Source: Hemicordylus capensis
Lineage: Eukaryota > Chordata > Lepidosauria > Squamata > Cordylidae
Assembly: GCF_027244095.1 (NCBI RefSeq)
Contig: NC_069657.1
Location: 243,328,674-243,392,673 of the forward strand
DNA: 64,000 nucleotides
Direction: 5' to 3'
In this document: piece after piece, positions 1 to 12,700 of the stretch
How positions within the stretch are numbered: the stretch's first letter is position 1
Layout of the letters: each line of letters starts with the position of its first letter
Notes under the pieces: generated by a model
Databases searched by the model: none
What the model was told of the DNA's origin: nothing
The model's input: the letters and a program-made list of their open reading frames with translations, nothing else
Made by a program: the position numbers and the translations under genes

Positions 1-540
1 CTGAGGGAGGCGACGTTGCTTGATGCTCCTCCCCTCTCTCTTTGAGAGAACTCTTCTTGCTTGAAACTGAGATTAGTTTCCAATTAGTAGCCAGCAGTGT
101 GCTAATGTGTCAGGGAGGTGGGGGTGGGAGTGAAGAGCAAATAGTTGCCTAGGCAGCAACCCACCTCAGGGGCCCATGGAAATTTGTACCACCTTATTCA
201 ATTTTACACTTCTGCCTGCTGCAGTATCATGTGAATGACTACAATACTGAGATCCTTCCCACACGTGCTACAGTTGGTGTTCAGACGAGGTCCTCCATGT
301 TCCATCAGAAGAGCAGCTGGTGCAAATGCAGAATCTTCTTGATTGCAGCATCCACCCTTCATACCCTGGTTGTCTGGCTTCCCGAGGCATCTGGTGGGCC
401 ACTATGGGAAATGATGCTGGACTAGATAGGCCTTGGGTCTGACCAGCAAGGCTCTTCTTATGTTCTTATGACTGGAACTCCCCAAGGGAACTCATCTGGC
501 CCTTTGCCTTTAGAACTCATCTGGCTCTTTGCCTTATTTT
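1..540. repeat. Interspersed repeat fragment at the window edge
   Basis: 371-472 (GGCATCTGGTGGGCCACTAT to CTTATGTTCTTATG) is the inverted counterpart of the repeat that starts at 35351 (ACATAAGAACAGCCCTGCTG). It is a common squamate repeat, probably CR1-related. Nothing is recognised in 1-370. Confidence 0.4.
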
Positions 541-1107
541 GATTGGCTCAGGGCGGTATACAATTAAAACAAACCACTAAAACAATAAAGAGCTAAAAAC
601 AGATTAAAAACAATATAACAACAATTAACAATTTAAAAACATTTTAAAACAACAATTAAACAATCACAATGATTAAAAGCCCCCAAATCGGGTTAGAATA
701 TTAAAACAGATTTTAAAACTCTGGAAAGCCAAGCCAAACAAATACGTTTTAAGGGCTCTCCTGAAGACTAATAGAGAATTCAAATTGCGGATTTCTGCAG
801 GGAGCGCATTCCACAGCCCTGGAGCAGCTATAGAGAAGGCCCGCCTCCGAGTCGCCACCAGACGAGCTGGTGGTAACTGGAGACGAACCTCCTCAGATGA
901 CCTTAATGTGTGGTGGGGATCACACAGAAGAAAGTTATCTCCAAGGTAACTCGGGCCTAAGCCGTTCAGGGCTTTAAAGGTAATAACCAGCACTTTGTAT
1001 TTTGCCTGGAAACATATTGGCAGCCAGTGTAGCTGTTTCAAAACAGGCATAATATGGTCTCTCCGGGTTGCCTCAGAGACCAATCTGGCTGCTGCATTCC
1101 TGTGAGT
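541..1107 (-). mobile_element. L2/CR1-type LINE fragment, RT C-terminal part
   Basis: A minus-strand frame at 673-1083 encodes the segment with HIMPVLKQLHWLP, FKALNGLGPSYL, RRAFSIAAPGLWNALP and FRRALKTYLFGLAFQ, typical of the C-terminal end of L2-like LINEs. The 3' end (GCTCAGGGCGGTATACAATT in plus orientation) lies at about 545. It is 5'-truncated; a closely related plus-strand copy is at 38600-39245. Confidence 0.65.
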
Positions 1108-1302
1108 TCAAGTTCAGTTCAAAAATTTATTACGATCTTAGATCAAATACAGACATCCACACAGAATAAAAGTAAACAAAATAAGCATTTAATACCAACA
1201 GATAAAAGGTACAATCCAGTCACTGATACTAACTTGGCCAGCTGTTAGTTTTTGTCGAATTGCCACCACATAAAATTTAGCCACATTATAAGTAGTGTCT
1301 GT

Positions 1303-1747
1303 CAGTAGCAGAGCCAGGCCAGTGGCGGCCCATGTTTGGCCACCACCGCGGCCCCACTCGCCCTGCCCCCCACATCTGACATCAGATGCAGGGGTTAGCC
1401 ACCTCCCCACATCTGATGTCAGATGCGGGGAGGCGTGGTCTGGCTCCTGAATGGGGCCACACAGCCCTGTTCAGGAGCTAGATCGGGACCAGCGCTGTGT
1501 TCGCAGCGTGGCCAGAAGTGGCTCTCCCTGCATTTAAGGCAGGGAGAGCCGCTCCTGGCTGTACTGCAAATGCAGTGCTGGCCATTTAGCTCCCGAACGG
1601 GGCCACGGGGCCCCATTCAAGAGCTAAACCATTCCCCCGCATCTGAGGTCTGACACAGGGGGCGTGTTGGGGCTGCAAGATGTGGCCCCTGAGGGGCGGT
1701 GGCCCAGGTTCTTTGAACCCGGTCACCCAATGATGGCTACGTCCCTG
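1303..1747. mobile_element. Non-autonomous hAT-like element, GC-rich
   Basis: 445 bp. The ends are imperfect inverted repeats (CAGTAGCAGAGCCA and the complement of TGGCTACGTCCCTG), flanked by a 7/8 target duplication (GTGTCTGT at 1295, GTGTCTGC at 1748). The interior is CpG-rich with short palindromes around CATCTGATGTCAGATG. There is no transposase frame. Confidence 0.6.
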
Positions 1748-1814
1748 GTGTCTGCTTATCTAATAACAGGAGCTTAACTGTGTTCATGTGAGAGAAGGCA
1801 CTCCCTGAAATAAT

Positions 1815-2400
1815 CTGGGTCCTTTGTGTAAAGGTCAACAGCACAATCTTGTATTGTGCCCAGAAACTAAATGGCAACCAGTGCAGCTCCTTTAATATCA
1901 GTGTAATATGCTAATGGCACAGCGGGAAATGACTTGCCTAGCAAGCATGAGGTTGCCAGTTCGTATCCCTGCTGGTGTGTTTCCCAGACTATGTTTCCCA
2001 GACTATGGGAAACACCTATATAGGGCAGCAGTGATATAGGAAGATGCTGAAAGGCATCATCTCACACTGTGTGGGAGGAGGCAATGGTAAACCCCTCTTG
2101 TATTCTACCAAAGACAACCACATGGCTCTGTGGTCGCCAGCAGGAGTCGACACCAACTCAACGGCACACTACCTTTAATATGCTCCTTGCAGCTATCTCC
2201 AGGCTGGTTGCTGCATTCTGAACTTGCTGAAGAAACACATTCCTGCCAGAAACACAGTTAGTTGCTGCTTCAGCTTTATTATGACAAATGCAATAAACAT
2301 GCTCATCCAACAGCAAACCATGCTCATCCAACTCTCCACACACAATCCAATAAGCTGAAGATAATGCACTCTTGTGGATATAATATCACCCAGGATAGTT
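1815..2400 (-). mobile_element. L2-like LINE fragment split by a SINE
   Basis: 1815-1910 and 2175-2230 align to the same LINE segment as 980-1100 (cagccagtg...gctgctgcattc), so this older copy was interrupted by the Sauria SINE. 2230-2400 looks like its continuation but I cannot assign it firmly. Confidence 0.5.
1911..2174 (+). mobile_element. Sauria-type tRNA-derived SINE
   Basis: A tRNA-related head (B box like GTTCGTATCC) is followed by the diagnostic body GGCAGCAG..GATATAGGAAGATGCTGAAA, the segment with CTCTGTGGTCGCCAG and the tail CACACTACCTTT. The target duplication AATATGCT flanks it. It sits inside an L2-like fragment. Confidence 0.85.
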
Positions 2401-2675
2401 ATCCAGTGTAACAACATGCTAATATTGTGCTGGAAATTCTCTTCTCATTGTATATTAACAATGTCCACCAGGGTCACTTTATTTGTTAATGTATTTTCCT
2501 ACATGGAAAAGATCTACACATAGGCTATACCATGGGTATATATGGTAGAAGATAATTGTTTAGACACATAGACACATTCATTTAGTAGCAAGTACACCAA
2601 TGCACAAGCAGCTTGCCTGATCTGCACAATGCCCCATGCTATTTGACAGACTAGGTGTGATCATGATGTCAGTGT

Positions 2676-2890
2676 CAGGGGCGTAGCAAGGTTGGTGTGG
2701 GCCCAGAGACAAGTTTTTAAGATGCCCCCCCCACTCACTGAAGCTTAGCTTATGAAGTAAAGAAATTTTAAATAAGGCTGAATAGTGGTAACAAAAAGCA
2801 TAGTGAAATTTATGTATATGAAGCTCATCTCGCTGCACATGCTCAGAGGCACAATATCCAGCTAAAAATATAGAATACATAAAATGGAGT
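2676..2890 (-). mobile_element. hAT MITE, truncated copy
   Basis: It starts CAGGGGCGTAGCAAGGTTGG and runs through CCCAGAGACAAG to the conserved ACTCACTGAAGCTTAGCT block. This is the reverse orientation of the complete copies at 32330 and 57036. The other end was not found, so it is truncated or diverged beyond about 2890. Confidence 0.65.
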
Positions 2891-3003
2891 GGGAGAAAAG
2901 GGTGGAGATGTGGGAGGAGGCCTCCCATCTCCTCCTCGTACTCATGATCTTAGAAAACTGGCAGATCCCTGCTTTCCACACCTCTTGTAACAAATTCAAC
3001 CCC

Positions 3004-3210
3004 GCTCCCCGCTGGTATGTTTCTCAGACTATGGGAAGCTCCTGTATCGGGCAGCAGCGATATAGGAAGATGCTGAAAGGCATCATCTCACACCACACGG
3101 GAGATGGCAATGGTCAACCCCTCCTGTATTCTGCCAAGAAAAACACATGGCTCTGTGGGCGCCAGGGGTTGCCACTGACTGGAAAGCACAACCTTTCCTT
3201 TCCTTTCCAA
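3004..3210 (+). mobile_element. Sauria SINE, 5'-truncated
   Basis: Body GGGCAGCAGCGATATAGGAA to CTGTGGGCGCCAG, ending in a CTTTCCTTTCC tail. The tRNA-like head is missing. It lies just upstream of the FAM228 promoter. Confidence 0.75.
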
Positions 3211-3239
3211 GAAATCAAACACAGAATTCCTTCCGCTTG

Positions 3240-3697
3240 AAACTCCGATTGGCTCTGCTGGAGCCATGTCGGTTTTCTGATTGGTGATTTTTAACGTCTC
3301 ATCATTCACTGCTGCAGGGCAGCCGCGGCGTCGCTAGATTGTCATGGGCACGCGCGGAGGAGGGGGACGAAGTTTATATCAGCCTAATGCGGACGGATAC
3401 AACAAAGCGGCTCGCGGCGTCTTTTTCTCTTCACCTCCTTCATTGATATTCAGAAATATATTCATTATATAACAAAAACAAGCGCTGGATTCCTTGCCTC
3501 AGCGCCCCGGTTCCTGCTATCCCTTTGTGGCGACTATGGAGCAGTTTCTTAGGAAGTTTCAAAAAGGAGCAGGTGGGGGGACTCTTTATCCTGGCGAAGG
3601 AACACTAGGAGTTGTTGCTCCCCCGCCTGCAGTGAATGGCTGCGGGTAGCCGGGAGACGGGGCAGTTCCATCTGCCCCCCGGGCTGGTGGGAGGGCC
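3240..3697 (+). promoter_or_regulatory. FAM228 promoter and 5' UTR in a CpG island
   Basis: CpG-dense sequence starts near 3300 and continues to about 4270, unlike the AT-rich surroundings. Two inverted CCAAT boxes (ATTGG) lie at 3248-3252 and 3280-3284, 32 bp apart, a spacing typical of NF-Y-driven promoters. A TATA-like TTTATATC at about 3372 lies downstream of them. The transcription start is not determined. Divergent transcription is possible, because in human the neighbour on this side (PFN4) points the other way, but I recognised no PFN4 exon in the window. Confidence 0.55.
3536..3649 (+). other. Possible upstream open reading frame in the FAM228 leader
   Basis: An ATG at 3536 opens a 37-codon frame (MEQFLRKFQKGAG and on) that stops at 3649, before the chosen FAM228 start. 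It would act as a uORF if transcription starts upstream of 3536. A GCAG|GTGGGG donor inside it could define an alternative first exon, but its phase does not fit exon 2. Confidence 0.3.
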
Positions 3698-3784
3698 ATG
3701 GAGGCCGCGGGGGGCACCGGCCAGCGGGGGCCGTTTACATCCACCCCCAGAGAGCCTCCTCCTCCCCTGGATCCCCCCAAACGG
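3698..3784 (+). CDS. FAM228A: FAM228 exon 1 (coding part)
   Basis: 29 codons, starting MEAAGGTG and ending in a proline-rich stretch (REPPPPLDPPKR). The donor CGG|GTGAGT is near-consensus and phase 0. It lies in the CpG island, and the next coding exon also begins in phase 0. The start is predicted only; an in-frame ATG further upstream in another first exon cannot be excluded. Confidence 0.65.
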
Positions 3785-6700
3785 GTGAGTGAGCCTGAGG
3801 GGATTACGGACCACGGGTGGAGGGGGGAACCCACCACGCAATGCAGAGTCTGCTCGGCCTTTCGGGGGAGACATAAGAGCTGGGCTCCTTCTCTCCTCCG
3901 AAGGCCCCCCCCCCTTCTCATGCCACTCAACGCCGTCCGTGCAGAGAGAAGAATTGGCTGGCTCGACCGTCTGGCACCCCTGCAGTCTGGTCCTATTATA
4001 TCGAGATAGACGCGTGTCGTCTAACCCCTTTCAGTGGGCTTAAAGGGAAAGGGTGCCGTCGTCAAGTCGGTGTCGACTCCCGGCGCCCACAGAGCCCTGT
4101 GGTTTTCTCTGGGAGAATACAGGAGGAGCGGGCTGCTTAGGCACCCTTCCCGCTGCTGCTTCGCCCTGGATGGACTGTGACTTTGAAGTTTCGTTGAACT
4201 CGGCGGGATGGGCTCCTGAGGAAGCTTCAGCGCAGAAGAAAGAGACGGAGGGAGACGGTCGTGTTCTGGCCTCGGCTGGGGGGTGGTGGGCTTCTGAACG
4301 CTCGCCCACATTAAAAAATAAAAATAAAAAGTTTCCCACCCTGGGTGTGATTGGCAGGTTAGGGTGAGGTTACCTTAAAGCCTTCTCCCGAATGTGCTGC
4401 ATATTAGGGAGAAAGCTTTAAGGCAGGGATTCTTAATGTTGGGTCCCCAGATGTTATTGGACTTCAACTCCCATAATCCCCAGCCCCAGTGGCCTTTAGT
4501 TGGGGATTATGGGAGTTGAAGTCCAATAACATCTGGGGAGCCAACACTGAGAATCCCTGCTTTAGGGTAACCTCTCCCTAAAGTGCCAATCACACCCTAT
4601 GTGCTCCTCCTGCAGAGGAAAGTTCTTGAACCTCGGGGAGCATTCATCTGCACTATGCCGAAGTACACAGAAGTCCCTCGCCTCGGTCTACCTCCTCACC
4701 TGTGTTACCCATGTGGGCTCACCAGGTTCGTTCACTGCCTGAATTCTCTGAAAGCTCTTCCAGAGCTCAGCAGGGAAAGCAGGACATGATAAATACAAGG
4801 AGTCTGGTGGAGCCTTAAAAACAAAAACGTGTATTGTAGCATAATTTTTTGTGGACTAGTACAGTCCACTGCGGCAGCTACCTGTCTAGAGAGCAGGCGG
4901 CTGTTGGTTTGAATCCCGGCTGATGTGTTTCCCAGAATATGGGAAACACCTATATCAGGCAGCAGCGATATAGGAAGATGCTGAAAGGCATCATCTCATA
5001 CTGCACAGGAGAAGGCAATGGTAAACCACTTCTGTATTCTACCAAGAAAACCACATGGCTCTGTGGTCGCCAGCAGGAGTTGATACCAACTCGATGGCAC
5101 AACCAACAGTCCACTGCATCAGATGCACAAATTGTTATACTCAGTTGGTGTGTGTGTTTATGGCAATTTATCTGTGTACACATACATTTTAAGTCACACC
5201 TAGACACTCTTTACGGTACACATAAAGAGAAAAATAAAACACAGTTTTCATTGAATGGCCATGAAATGCAAGTCTGTGAAGCTTAGGTGTATAAGAAGGC
5301 AAAGTAGTGACAATTTACAAAAGCAGTAACTATGATAAAATCGTTCTAGTCTTGCAAAGTAATGTAATGTGACAGCAAAGTGTTGTCTGACTCAAATCTA
5401 AATTAATAGAACCAGTTTATCCACTCTAATTCAGCAGTCTCACACTGGAGTCTTCTTTGACATTTGTTTGTTGAACATTGGTGACTTTAAGATCAGCAGT
5501 AGAGTGTCTAGGTGTGACTTAAATGTTCTCCCATTTTTTCCCTTAATGTTACCATTGTTCATGTCAGCTTTGTGTTCTTGAATGCTTTTTTGTGTAAAGA
5601 TTGACATAGAAATCACACACACACAAACACACACACGCCTTCCTCCATCCATGTTTATCTTTCTTTAAGTGATATTAGAACTGCAACAGCAGCCAGCACT
5701 GCCCCTGCAGCATGCAGAATGCAAATGAGATGTGGGACCTTTCCACACTAGGGCCCTTTAATACTTCTTGAGACGTAGTTCTGCTTCACCCAGTTGGAAA
5801 TAGAATTAAAACTATGGCTCCATTCAGCACTTCATATAGCACCATAACAATCCTGCCATGCCCAACCCCACTGACAAGTTCCTGAGTAATATTTATTGAG
5901 AAGTCAGTCCCATTCAAATTTGAACCAACCCTGATAATCTGACCCACGATTTTAATACCTCAGGCTCCCCTTTCATGTGTGCTGTTGGGGTACAGGGGGA
6001 ATTAGAGCATATTGGCTAGCCAAACCCCATGCTGCTGGCGCACTCCATAGCTGTGCCCCAGGGGGAGTGCAGAGGAGCCCATGGCTATGGAGGGGTCTGT
6101 GCCAGAGGCATGACTAGCTTGTGCATTCTCTTTACCCCTGTACCTGGTACACTGTACCCAGCCGGATAATCGTTGAATGGATCTTTATTCTGCTTTATGA
6201 CACTTGGCTGAAAAAGCCACATATTTTAACACCTAGTTTTGTTCTTTTTATACAGAGGAACAAGCCTGAGACAGATTTGGAGAAATTACTTGAGACCAAG
6301 CCTTGTAGTGCTGCTTGAGACTTGCAGAGGAGGGGACACTGTTTTTCTCATCCCCTCCTCTTTCACTGCTCTGCTTATATAGTGCTAAAGGGCTCAGGTT
6401 TGAAGCTGGCTGCTAGTCCTAAATATGAACACTTTATTGTTTGTTAGCTTGAGGCTGCGCGGGGAGAAGTCTTGTGTATGGAGGAAAGCTTTTAAATTCA
6501 TGACACACATTCCTTCAGTTCTAATCATTACCTGCAAGTTAAGCTGTTAGAGTCTCAAGCAAGCCACTTCTTCCCTCCGTTCTATTCCCCCCTCCAATCC
6601 AATACCTCTTCAGCATTCTGTGGCTCCCCTTAACTGCTAGACTCAGACTGCTTGATTTTCAGTTCTTTTAGACCCTTCTTCCCAGGCTCAGCACAAAGCA

Positions 6701-9700
6701 CCCTGACTCCTGAGGAGGCATGGTTTGCTGCCAGTCCCCTGTGCCACCATGCACCATTTCCCACTTCCCTTGTAGTGTGTTGCATGCCGCTTTCCCTCAT
6801 TTCTTTCTGATCTCTGATGCTCACTGTTTGTTTGTTTATTTGTCACATTTATATTTCACCCTATATAAAATCTGAGGGTGGTTTACAATTTGAACAAACA
6901 GGAAGTAAAACCTAAAAATATATATAAAAGATTAAAATTACCATAAATAAAACTTTAAAACATCAAATACTTGATCCCCCCCTCACTCCTGCAGTACAGA
7001 GATTTCCTCCCACCACCTGATCCCCTTTTCATCCTTCCTCTGTTTCCATGACATGCAAAGTGCACTGCATGGTGGTTCTCCCCACACCCTGTCCTCCCTG
7101 TCTCCACCCAGTTCTCTCTCTGGTCTTCTCCTTACTCTTACAGTGTGCATAAACGGATTTCCCCTAACCCGATTCCCTCCCCTTTATCTGATCTTTCCCC
7201 ACTCCACACCTACCCCTCCGCATTACCTCACCTGGTGGTAGTGTGTGAGCTTCTGTCATCATCGCCTTCACTTTCTTCTCTCTGCCTCTGGGTCCTGAGA
7301 AGCCACAGGGGAGGGGAGCAGAAGGGAAAGTGTGAAGGAAGTGTGTCCTCCACACTTTCTCTTCTGCTTCTTTCCTGAGCTTTTGAAAAGCCAGAGGCAA
7401 GAGACTGGAGGAGGAGGAGAGTGGTAGCTGGTGCACACACTACCACTGGCTGACATTTGTAGGAGGCGAGAGACTGCCTGCCTATCAGCCACCATATCTG
7501 GCTGCAGGGAAGACAGGATGGCTGCCCATAGAAAGTAATTTAGAAATCCAGATTTTTATCATTGCTGAGACTGGACAGGTGTGTGCAGCAAAAGGTAGTT
7601 GTATAGGCAGGAGTTCTAGTCTGGTGTTGAGTGTGAAACCAGAAGATCCTCTTCCAGATAATGGGATGGTTAGTAATTTTTTTTTAAACCATAGCATTTT
7701 AGAATCGGAAGTTGATCTTGGATGTCAGCTTATCGTTATAATTTCTACATTCTGTACAGACTGATCAGAAATCTAAAAAAAGCCTGTGGAAAACTTGGTG
7801 AAGGGATTTTGGGGGTATAAGTGACAACCAAGTGTTTCTTAATTTCTTTTTAAAAAGTATTACTATATTTTATACTCCAGGTGTACCAGGATCTTGGAAC
7901 ATGGCCTCATTTCTCCAGAATTGTTATGGGAAGTGATGATATTATTGGGAGGTTATTTGTGGCAACTAGCTGGTTTTTAATGAAAAAGGTTTGCTGAATT
8001 TGAAAATCTACGATGCCAAATTTATACCCCCAGGATATGCTGCCTTCTTGGAAAATGGCCCCCATTTTAAAGGAAATATGATTATACAAAAATAAATATA
8101 CCCCCAAATAAGCTTTGGGGCACCCCAATCATTCATTGATATAACTGGGAGATTATTGCCTTCAAGATTGCTCAAGATGCCCATATTTGTACACAGCCTA
8201 GAGATGTACATATCAGGTGGTATAAAATGTGAATTAATAATAATAATAATTAATAATAATAATAATAATAATTTCAATTTTTAGATCTTTGTATTTGGTG
8301 ATTTTTTCTATTTATTTTTCTTCTATTCTGCTATCCCCTGGTATTGCTTTGTCGATTATTGTGACTTGTTTTTCTTTCTTCTCAACTACAGTTATATCTG
8401 GTGTATTGTGTGGCAGATGTTTGTCTGTTTGTAGTTGGAAGTCCCATAATATTTTTACATCTTCATTTTCTTCAACTTTTTCAATTTTATGGTCCCACCA
8501 ATTCTTGGCTACAGGTAGCTTGTCTTTTTTGCAGATGTTCCAGTGTTTCATCCCTGATACCTTGTCATGCCTTTGTTTGTAGTCAGTCTGTGTGATCTTT
8601 TTACAACAGCTGATTAGGTGGTCCACGGTTTCATCTGCTCCTTTACAAAGGCGGCACTTGCTGTTTGTGGTTGATTTTTCTACTTTTGCTCTTATTGCAT
8701 TTGTTCTTAGTGTCTGTTCTTGTGCAGCCAGTATTAAACCCTCTGTTTCTTTCTTCAAGTTGCCATTCTTAAGCCATTGCCAGGTCTTGGTGATGTCTGA
8801 TTTTCCACTTATATTGTGCAAATATTGACCATGCAGTGGCTTATTTTTCAATTTTTCTGCTCGGTTCTTGACTTGTTCTTTCTTGTAGGCTTGCTTTGTT
8901 TCATTGGTGTTGAATAGTTTCTCGTTATTGACCATTTGAAGTGCATCTTCTTCACTGTCCTTGATATATTCTTCAAGGCCTCTTTTCTCCTCCTCTACTG
9001 TTTGATGGACTTGCAGCATTCCTCTTCCACCTGAGCTGCGAGGGAGGTATAGCCTATCGACATCACTGCGGGGGTGCAGAGCATGATTGTTGGTCATGAT
9101 TTTCCTGCTCTAATGATCTAGCGTCTCTAGCTCTGCCTGGGTCCAGTCTATTATTCCTGCAGTGTATCTGATAACAGGTATAGCCCAGGTGTTTATGGGT
9201 TGTATGGTGTTCCCGCCATTGAGTTTGGACTTGAGGATTTTTCTAACTCTCCTGATGTATTCACTTCCCATTTTTCTTTTAACTTCAGTGTGTGCGATGT
9301 TATCAGCCTGGAGAATGCCCAGGTATTTGTAATGTTCTTTCTCTTCCAGGTTCTTGATCTTGCTTCCATTGGGCAGTTCTATTCCTTCTGTTTTTGTTAT
9401 TTTCCCTCTGTTCATTATTAATGCAGCACACTTGTCTAGTCCAAACTCCATTGCTATATCGCTACTGAATATATGGACAGTGTTTAGCAGTGATTCGATT
9501 TCTGACTGGGACTTTCCATACAACTTCAGATCGTCCATGTACAGCAGATGGTTGATTTGACTTGATGTTTTAGATGTTTGGTATCCCAGGCCTGTTTTGT
9601 TTAGTATTTGTGAAAGTGGGGTCATGGCGATTACAAACAACAGAGGGGATAGTGAGTCCCCTTGGAAAATGCCTTTTCTAGTGCTAACCTGTCCAAGTGT

Positions 9701-12700
9701 CTCACCATTGATTGTTAACTGTGTACTCCACATGCTCATTGCTTTTTAAAATAAATATCTGAATGTTTTTGCTGACACCAGTTGTTTTGCTGACACCAGA
9801 AATTGAAAGGCTGTGGCAGAAAAAGACCAAAATAATCCCAGTGGTAATTGGCGCCCTGGGTGCAGTTCCAAAAGACCTTGAAGAGCACCTCAACACCATA
9901 GGGGCCACAGAAATCACCATCAGCCAATTACAAAAAGCAGCTTTACTGGCAACAGCCTATATTCTGCGACAATATCTATAACAACATTGAAAATAAAATT
10001 CTGGCATCCCAGGTCCTTGGGAAGGACTCGATGTCTGGATAAAACAAACCAGTCAATAACACCGGTCTGACTGTGTAAACAAGAAATAATAATAAATAAT
10101 AAATATACCAACCTGTATATTATTCAGTGTGTATATTAGTCAATGTGTGCTTCCTCCATGCCTGTAGTTGCCAATATAAAATAAGGAACTAGAAGTATGC
10201 ATCCTTGAAAAAAAATTCAGGTCACCCCGAGTGACATACCCACAATAACAAGAGACTTGTCCTTTAGCATAATAGATGGCCCTACACATTGTTTTTGCTT
10301 ATGGCACTTTTCTGAAGTGTGCCATGCCAATCTTAACCCATGTACCTATACATGAGTATGGACTTGGGATGTGCTGCACAAAATAAACTTTGGGCCACCT
10401 CATACCCACACCGTCATGAGGTAGTATTGTAGAGTCATGCCCATTCCAGCACTTCATTCGTGTGCAAGTTATGCTCAGTTACACTGCCCCCAGTTCCAGT
10501 AGTTGCTAATATACATGAGATGAATAAGGATCTTGGAGGTCTTCTAGCCCAAGCCCCTGCTCAGTGCAGGAATCTAATAAGGCAGGGCTGGATAACTTGG
10601 ACCCTCCTTCTGTTGTTGGACTACAACTCTCATCATCCTTGATTATTGGCCATAATGACTGAGGATGATGGGAGTTGTAGTCCCACAACAGATGGAGGGC
10701 TGAACTTGAGCAGCCCTATGCTAGGGCATCCCTAACAGATGGCCTTCCAGACTCTCTTAGAAAACCTTCCGTGAAAGAGTGCCCTGGGCGGACATATCCA
10801 CACCCAGAGATGCGGGCTGAAAATTTTCCATGGAACGTTTTCTATTTCTAAAAATTCTTTAATTAACTTTTGGACTAGCACTGCACACATTCAGCAATGC
10901 AAGTTCCAAACTACTGCTTTGCTGTGCATTAGTGTTCCCTGTAAGAGGGATTCCCAGATGTTGTTGCATACCATAATCCCCAGACAAAGGCCATTGCAAC
11001 TGGGGATGCTGGGAGTTGTAGTCAGCAACATCTGGGAATCCCTCTTACAGGGAACACTGCTGTGCATCACCAAAATATGCCCCTGAAGATCGTGCAACCC
11101 TCAAGGAATATTTTGGTGATGCATAGTGGGCTTTAGAGGGAAAGGGAGATTCGCATGTATTGAGAATGCCAATAAGAATAAATGTCTACCTAAAGCTTTG
11201 TGGTTCCTTGCTCTAGATGTTGGCCAGTGTGAATAATTGCATGTGTGTACAGATCTACAGTTTGCTGCCTGAGGCGAAGGATAGTATGACACCACCTCTC
11301 ATCTGCTTAGCATTCTTACTTAGGCCATGCAACCAAGGCAGGCAGTGGCAGTGGGGGGTATTCCTAGTTCCCATGTGGAAGGGGAAGAGAAGAAAAAAGA
11401 GGCAGGCCCCATTGAGCGAAGAGGGGCAAATGAACAGCATGCCCGCATGGGATGAGGAAGGGCTGTGACAGCGGGCAGCAGCAGAGAGGCCTGTGGGTTG
11501 GTGCCTGTGGTGATGGGGGTGAGCTGGCTGGTGCTAGCTGCCTCCTGAGCCCCTCCTCAACCTGCCCCTGAGGCGACCACCTAACTCTCCCTCATGGAAA
11601 GGCCACCCCTGGTTGAACATAACATGTGAATAGAGGTTTTGGAACAATCTGACTTGTGAGTGGGTCCTCCTCCACTGGAAGTTTTAAAACAGTAATAAAA
11701 ATGTGTTTATCGTGTTGAAAGTAATACTGCATATTCCCCTGCAATATTTGAACTAGTGCTAATGGTGGGGAGAGATTTAAAGCCTGTAATTGTTAGGTTT
11801 GTATTATCAAAACCAAAGGGATTTTGAGTCTTTTGATTAAAAAATAAAGTATTGTCCCTATGTGTACCTATTTCATGAATGCAGAGCTAGAATCATGCTT
11901 TCCATCTGCCCTGCATCTTCCAGGGCTGCAGTAGTGACATGAGGGGGGTGGGGGGGAGTCCACCCTAAATATTATTTTTGGGATCCACACCCCTCTTCCT
12001 GCATCATGATTTTTGTTTTGTTTTAAAATTAGGATGGCCAAGAATCTTTCTTCTTTTCCTTGAGTTGCCTCGCTTCCTGATGACCTCCTGGGACCCTGTG
12101 AAGTCCTATCTCTTTCTGGCATTTTCCTGTGGCAGATTGGGTGCAGTACAATGTAGTGTTTAAGATGTGCTGTGGCTCAAACCCAGAAATCACCCTCTCC
12201 TTGATATTTCACACGTTGCTGGAGTGCCCTTTGTTGAATATTGGCTGGAAGTCAAGTCTCCCCCACCCCCATGCCCAGTGTTTTGGGGCCAACTGTGATT
12301 ACTCAGTTGTGATGGAAATTAAAGGGTTCTTCCATTACTATCACTTCACAGGCTCTAGGATTGAGCCTTGGTACTGAAAGCAGTTCCAAGGTTTGGTCCT
12401 GGCACAAATCAAGTTCTTACTGTTGATCTATGGGCCCTCTTCACTTACATGCCCTAGCATACGTCTCTCTAATGTTGGGTCTCAAGCCCTCTGATTTAAC
12501 CTGTCAGCCAGCCCTAATGCTATATGTGGGAGAGTATTATTTTTCTACATACCGCCCCCCCCTTCCAACATTTGTCAGATGAAAATAGGGACACTCCTGG
12601 AGAGCTGAGTGTCCCAAGGTGGGGCTGATGGGTCAGTGGGTGGACTAGCACGGTCCAACTAGAGCTCATTAGGGTGATTATTATTCTGTGGCACATGCGT

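Noticed and set aside
231-425. 64-codon plus-strand frame at the window start
   Set aside because: It overlaps an interspersed repeat and shows no coding signature.
1911-1975. tRNA gene
   Set aside because: The tRNA-like part is the head of a Sauria SINE with its body and tail attached; no full cloverleaf is kept.
1-3300. PFN4 or TP53I3 exons expected from human gene order
   Set aside because: I searched for a recognisable profilin-4 start on the minus strand and found only repeats.
3586-3930. Open frames on the minus strand and in other frames in the CpG island
   Set aside because: They follow from high GC content; there is no family motif and no splice context.
8592-9560. Plus-strand open frames opposite the R4 RT and nuclease
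   Set aside because: They are shadows of the minus-strand LINE frames and have no motif of their own.
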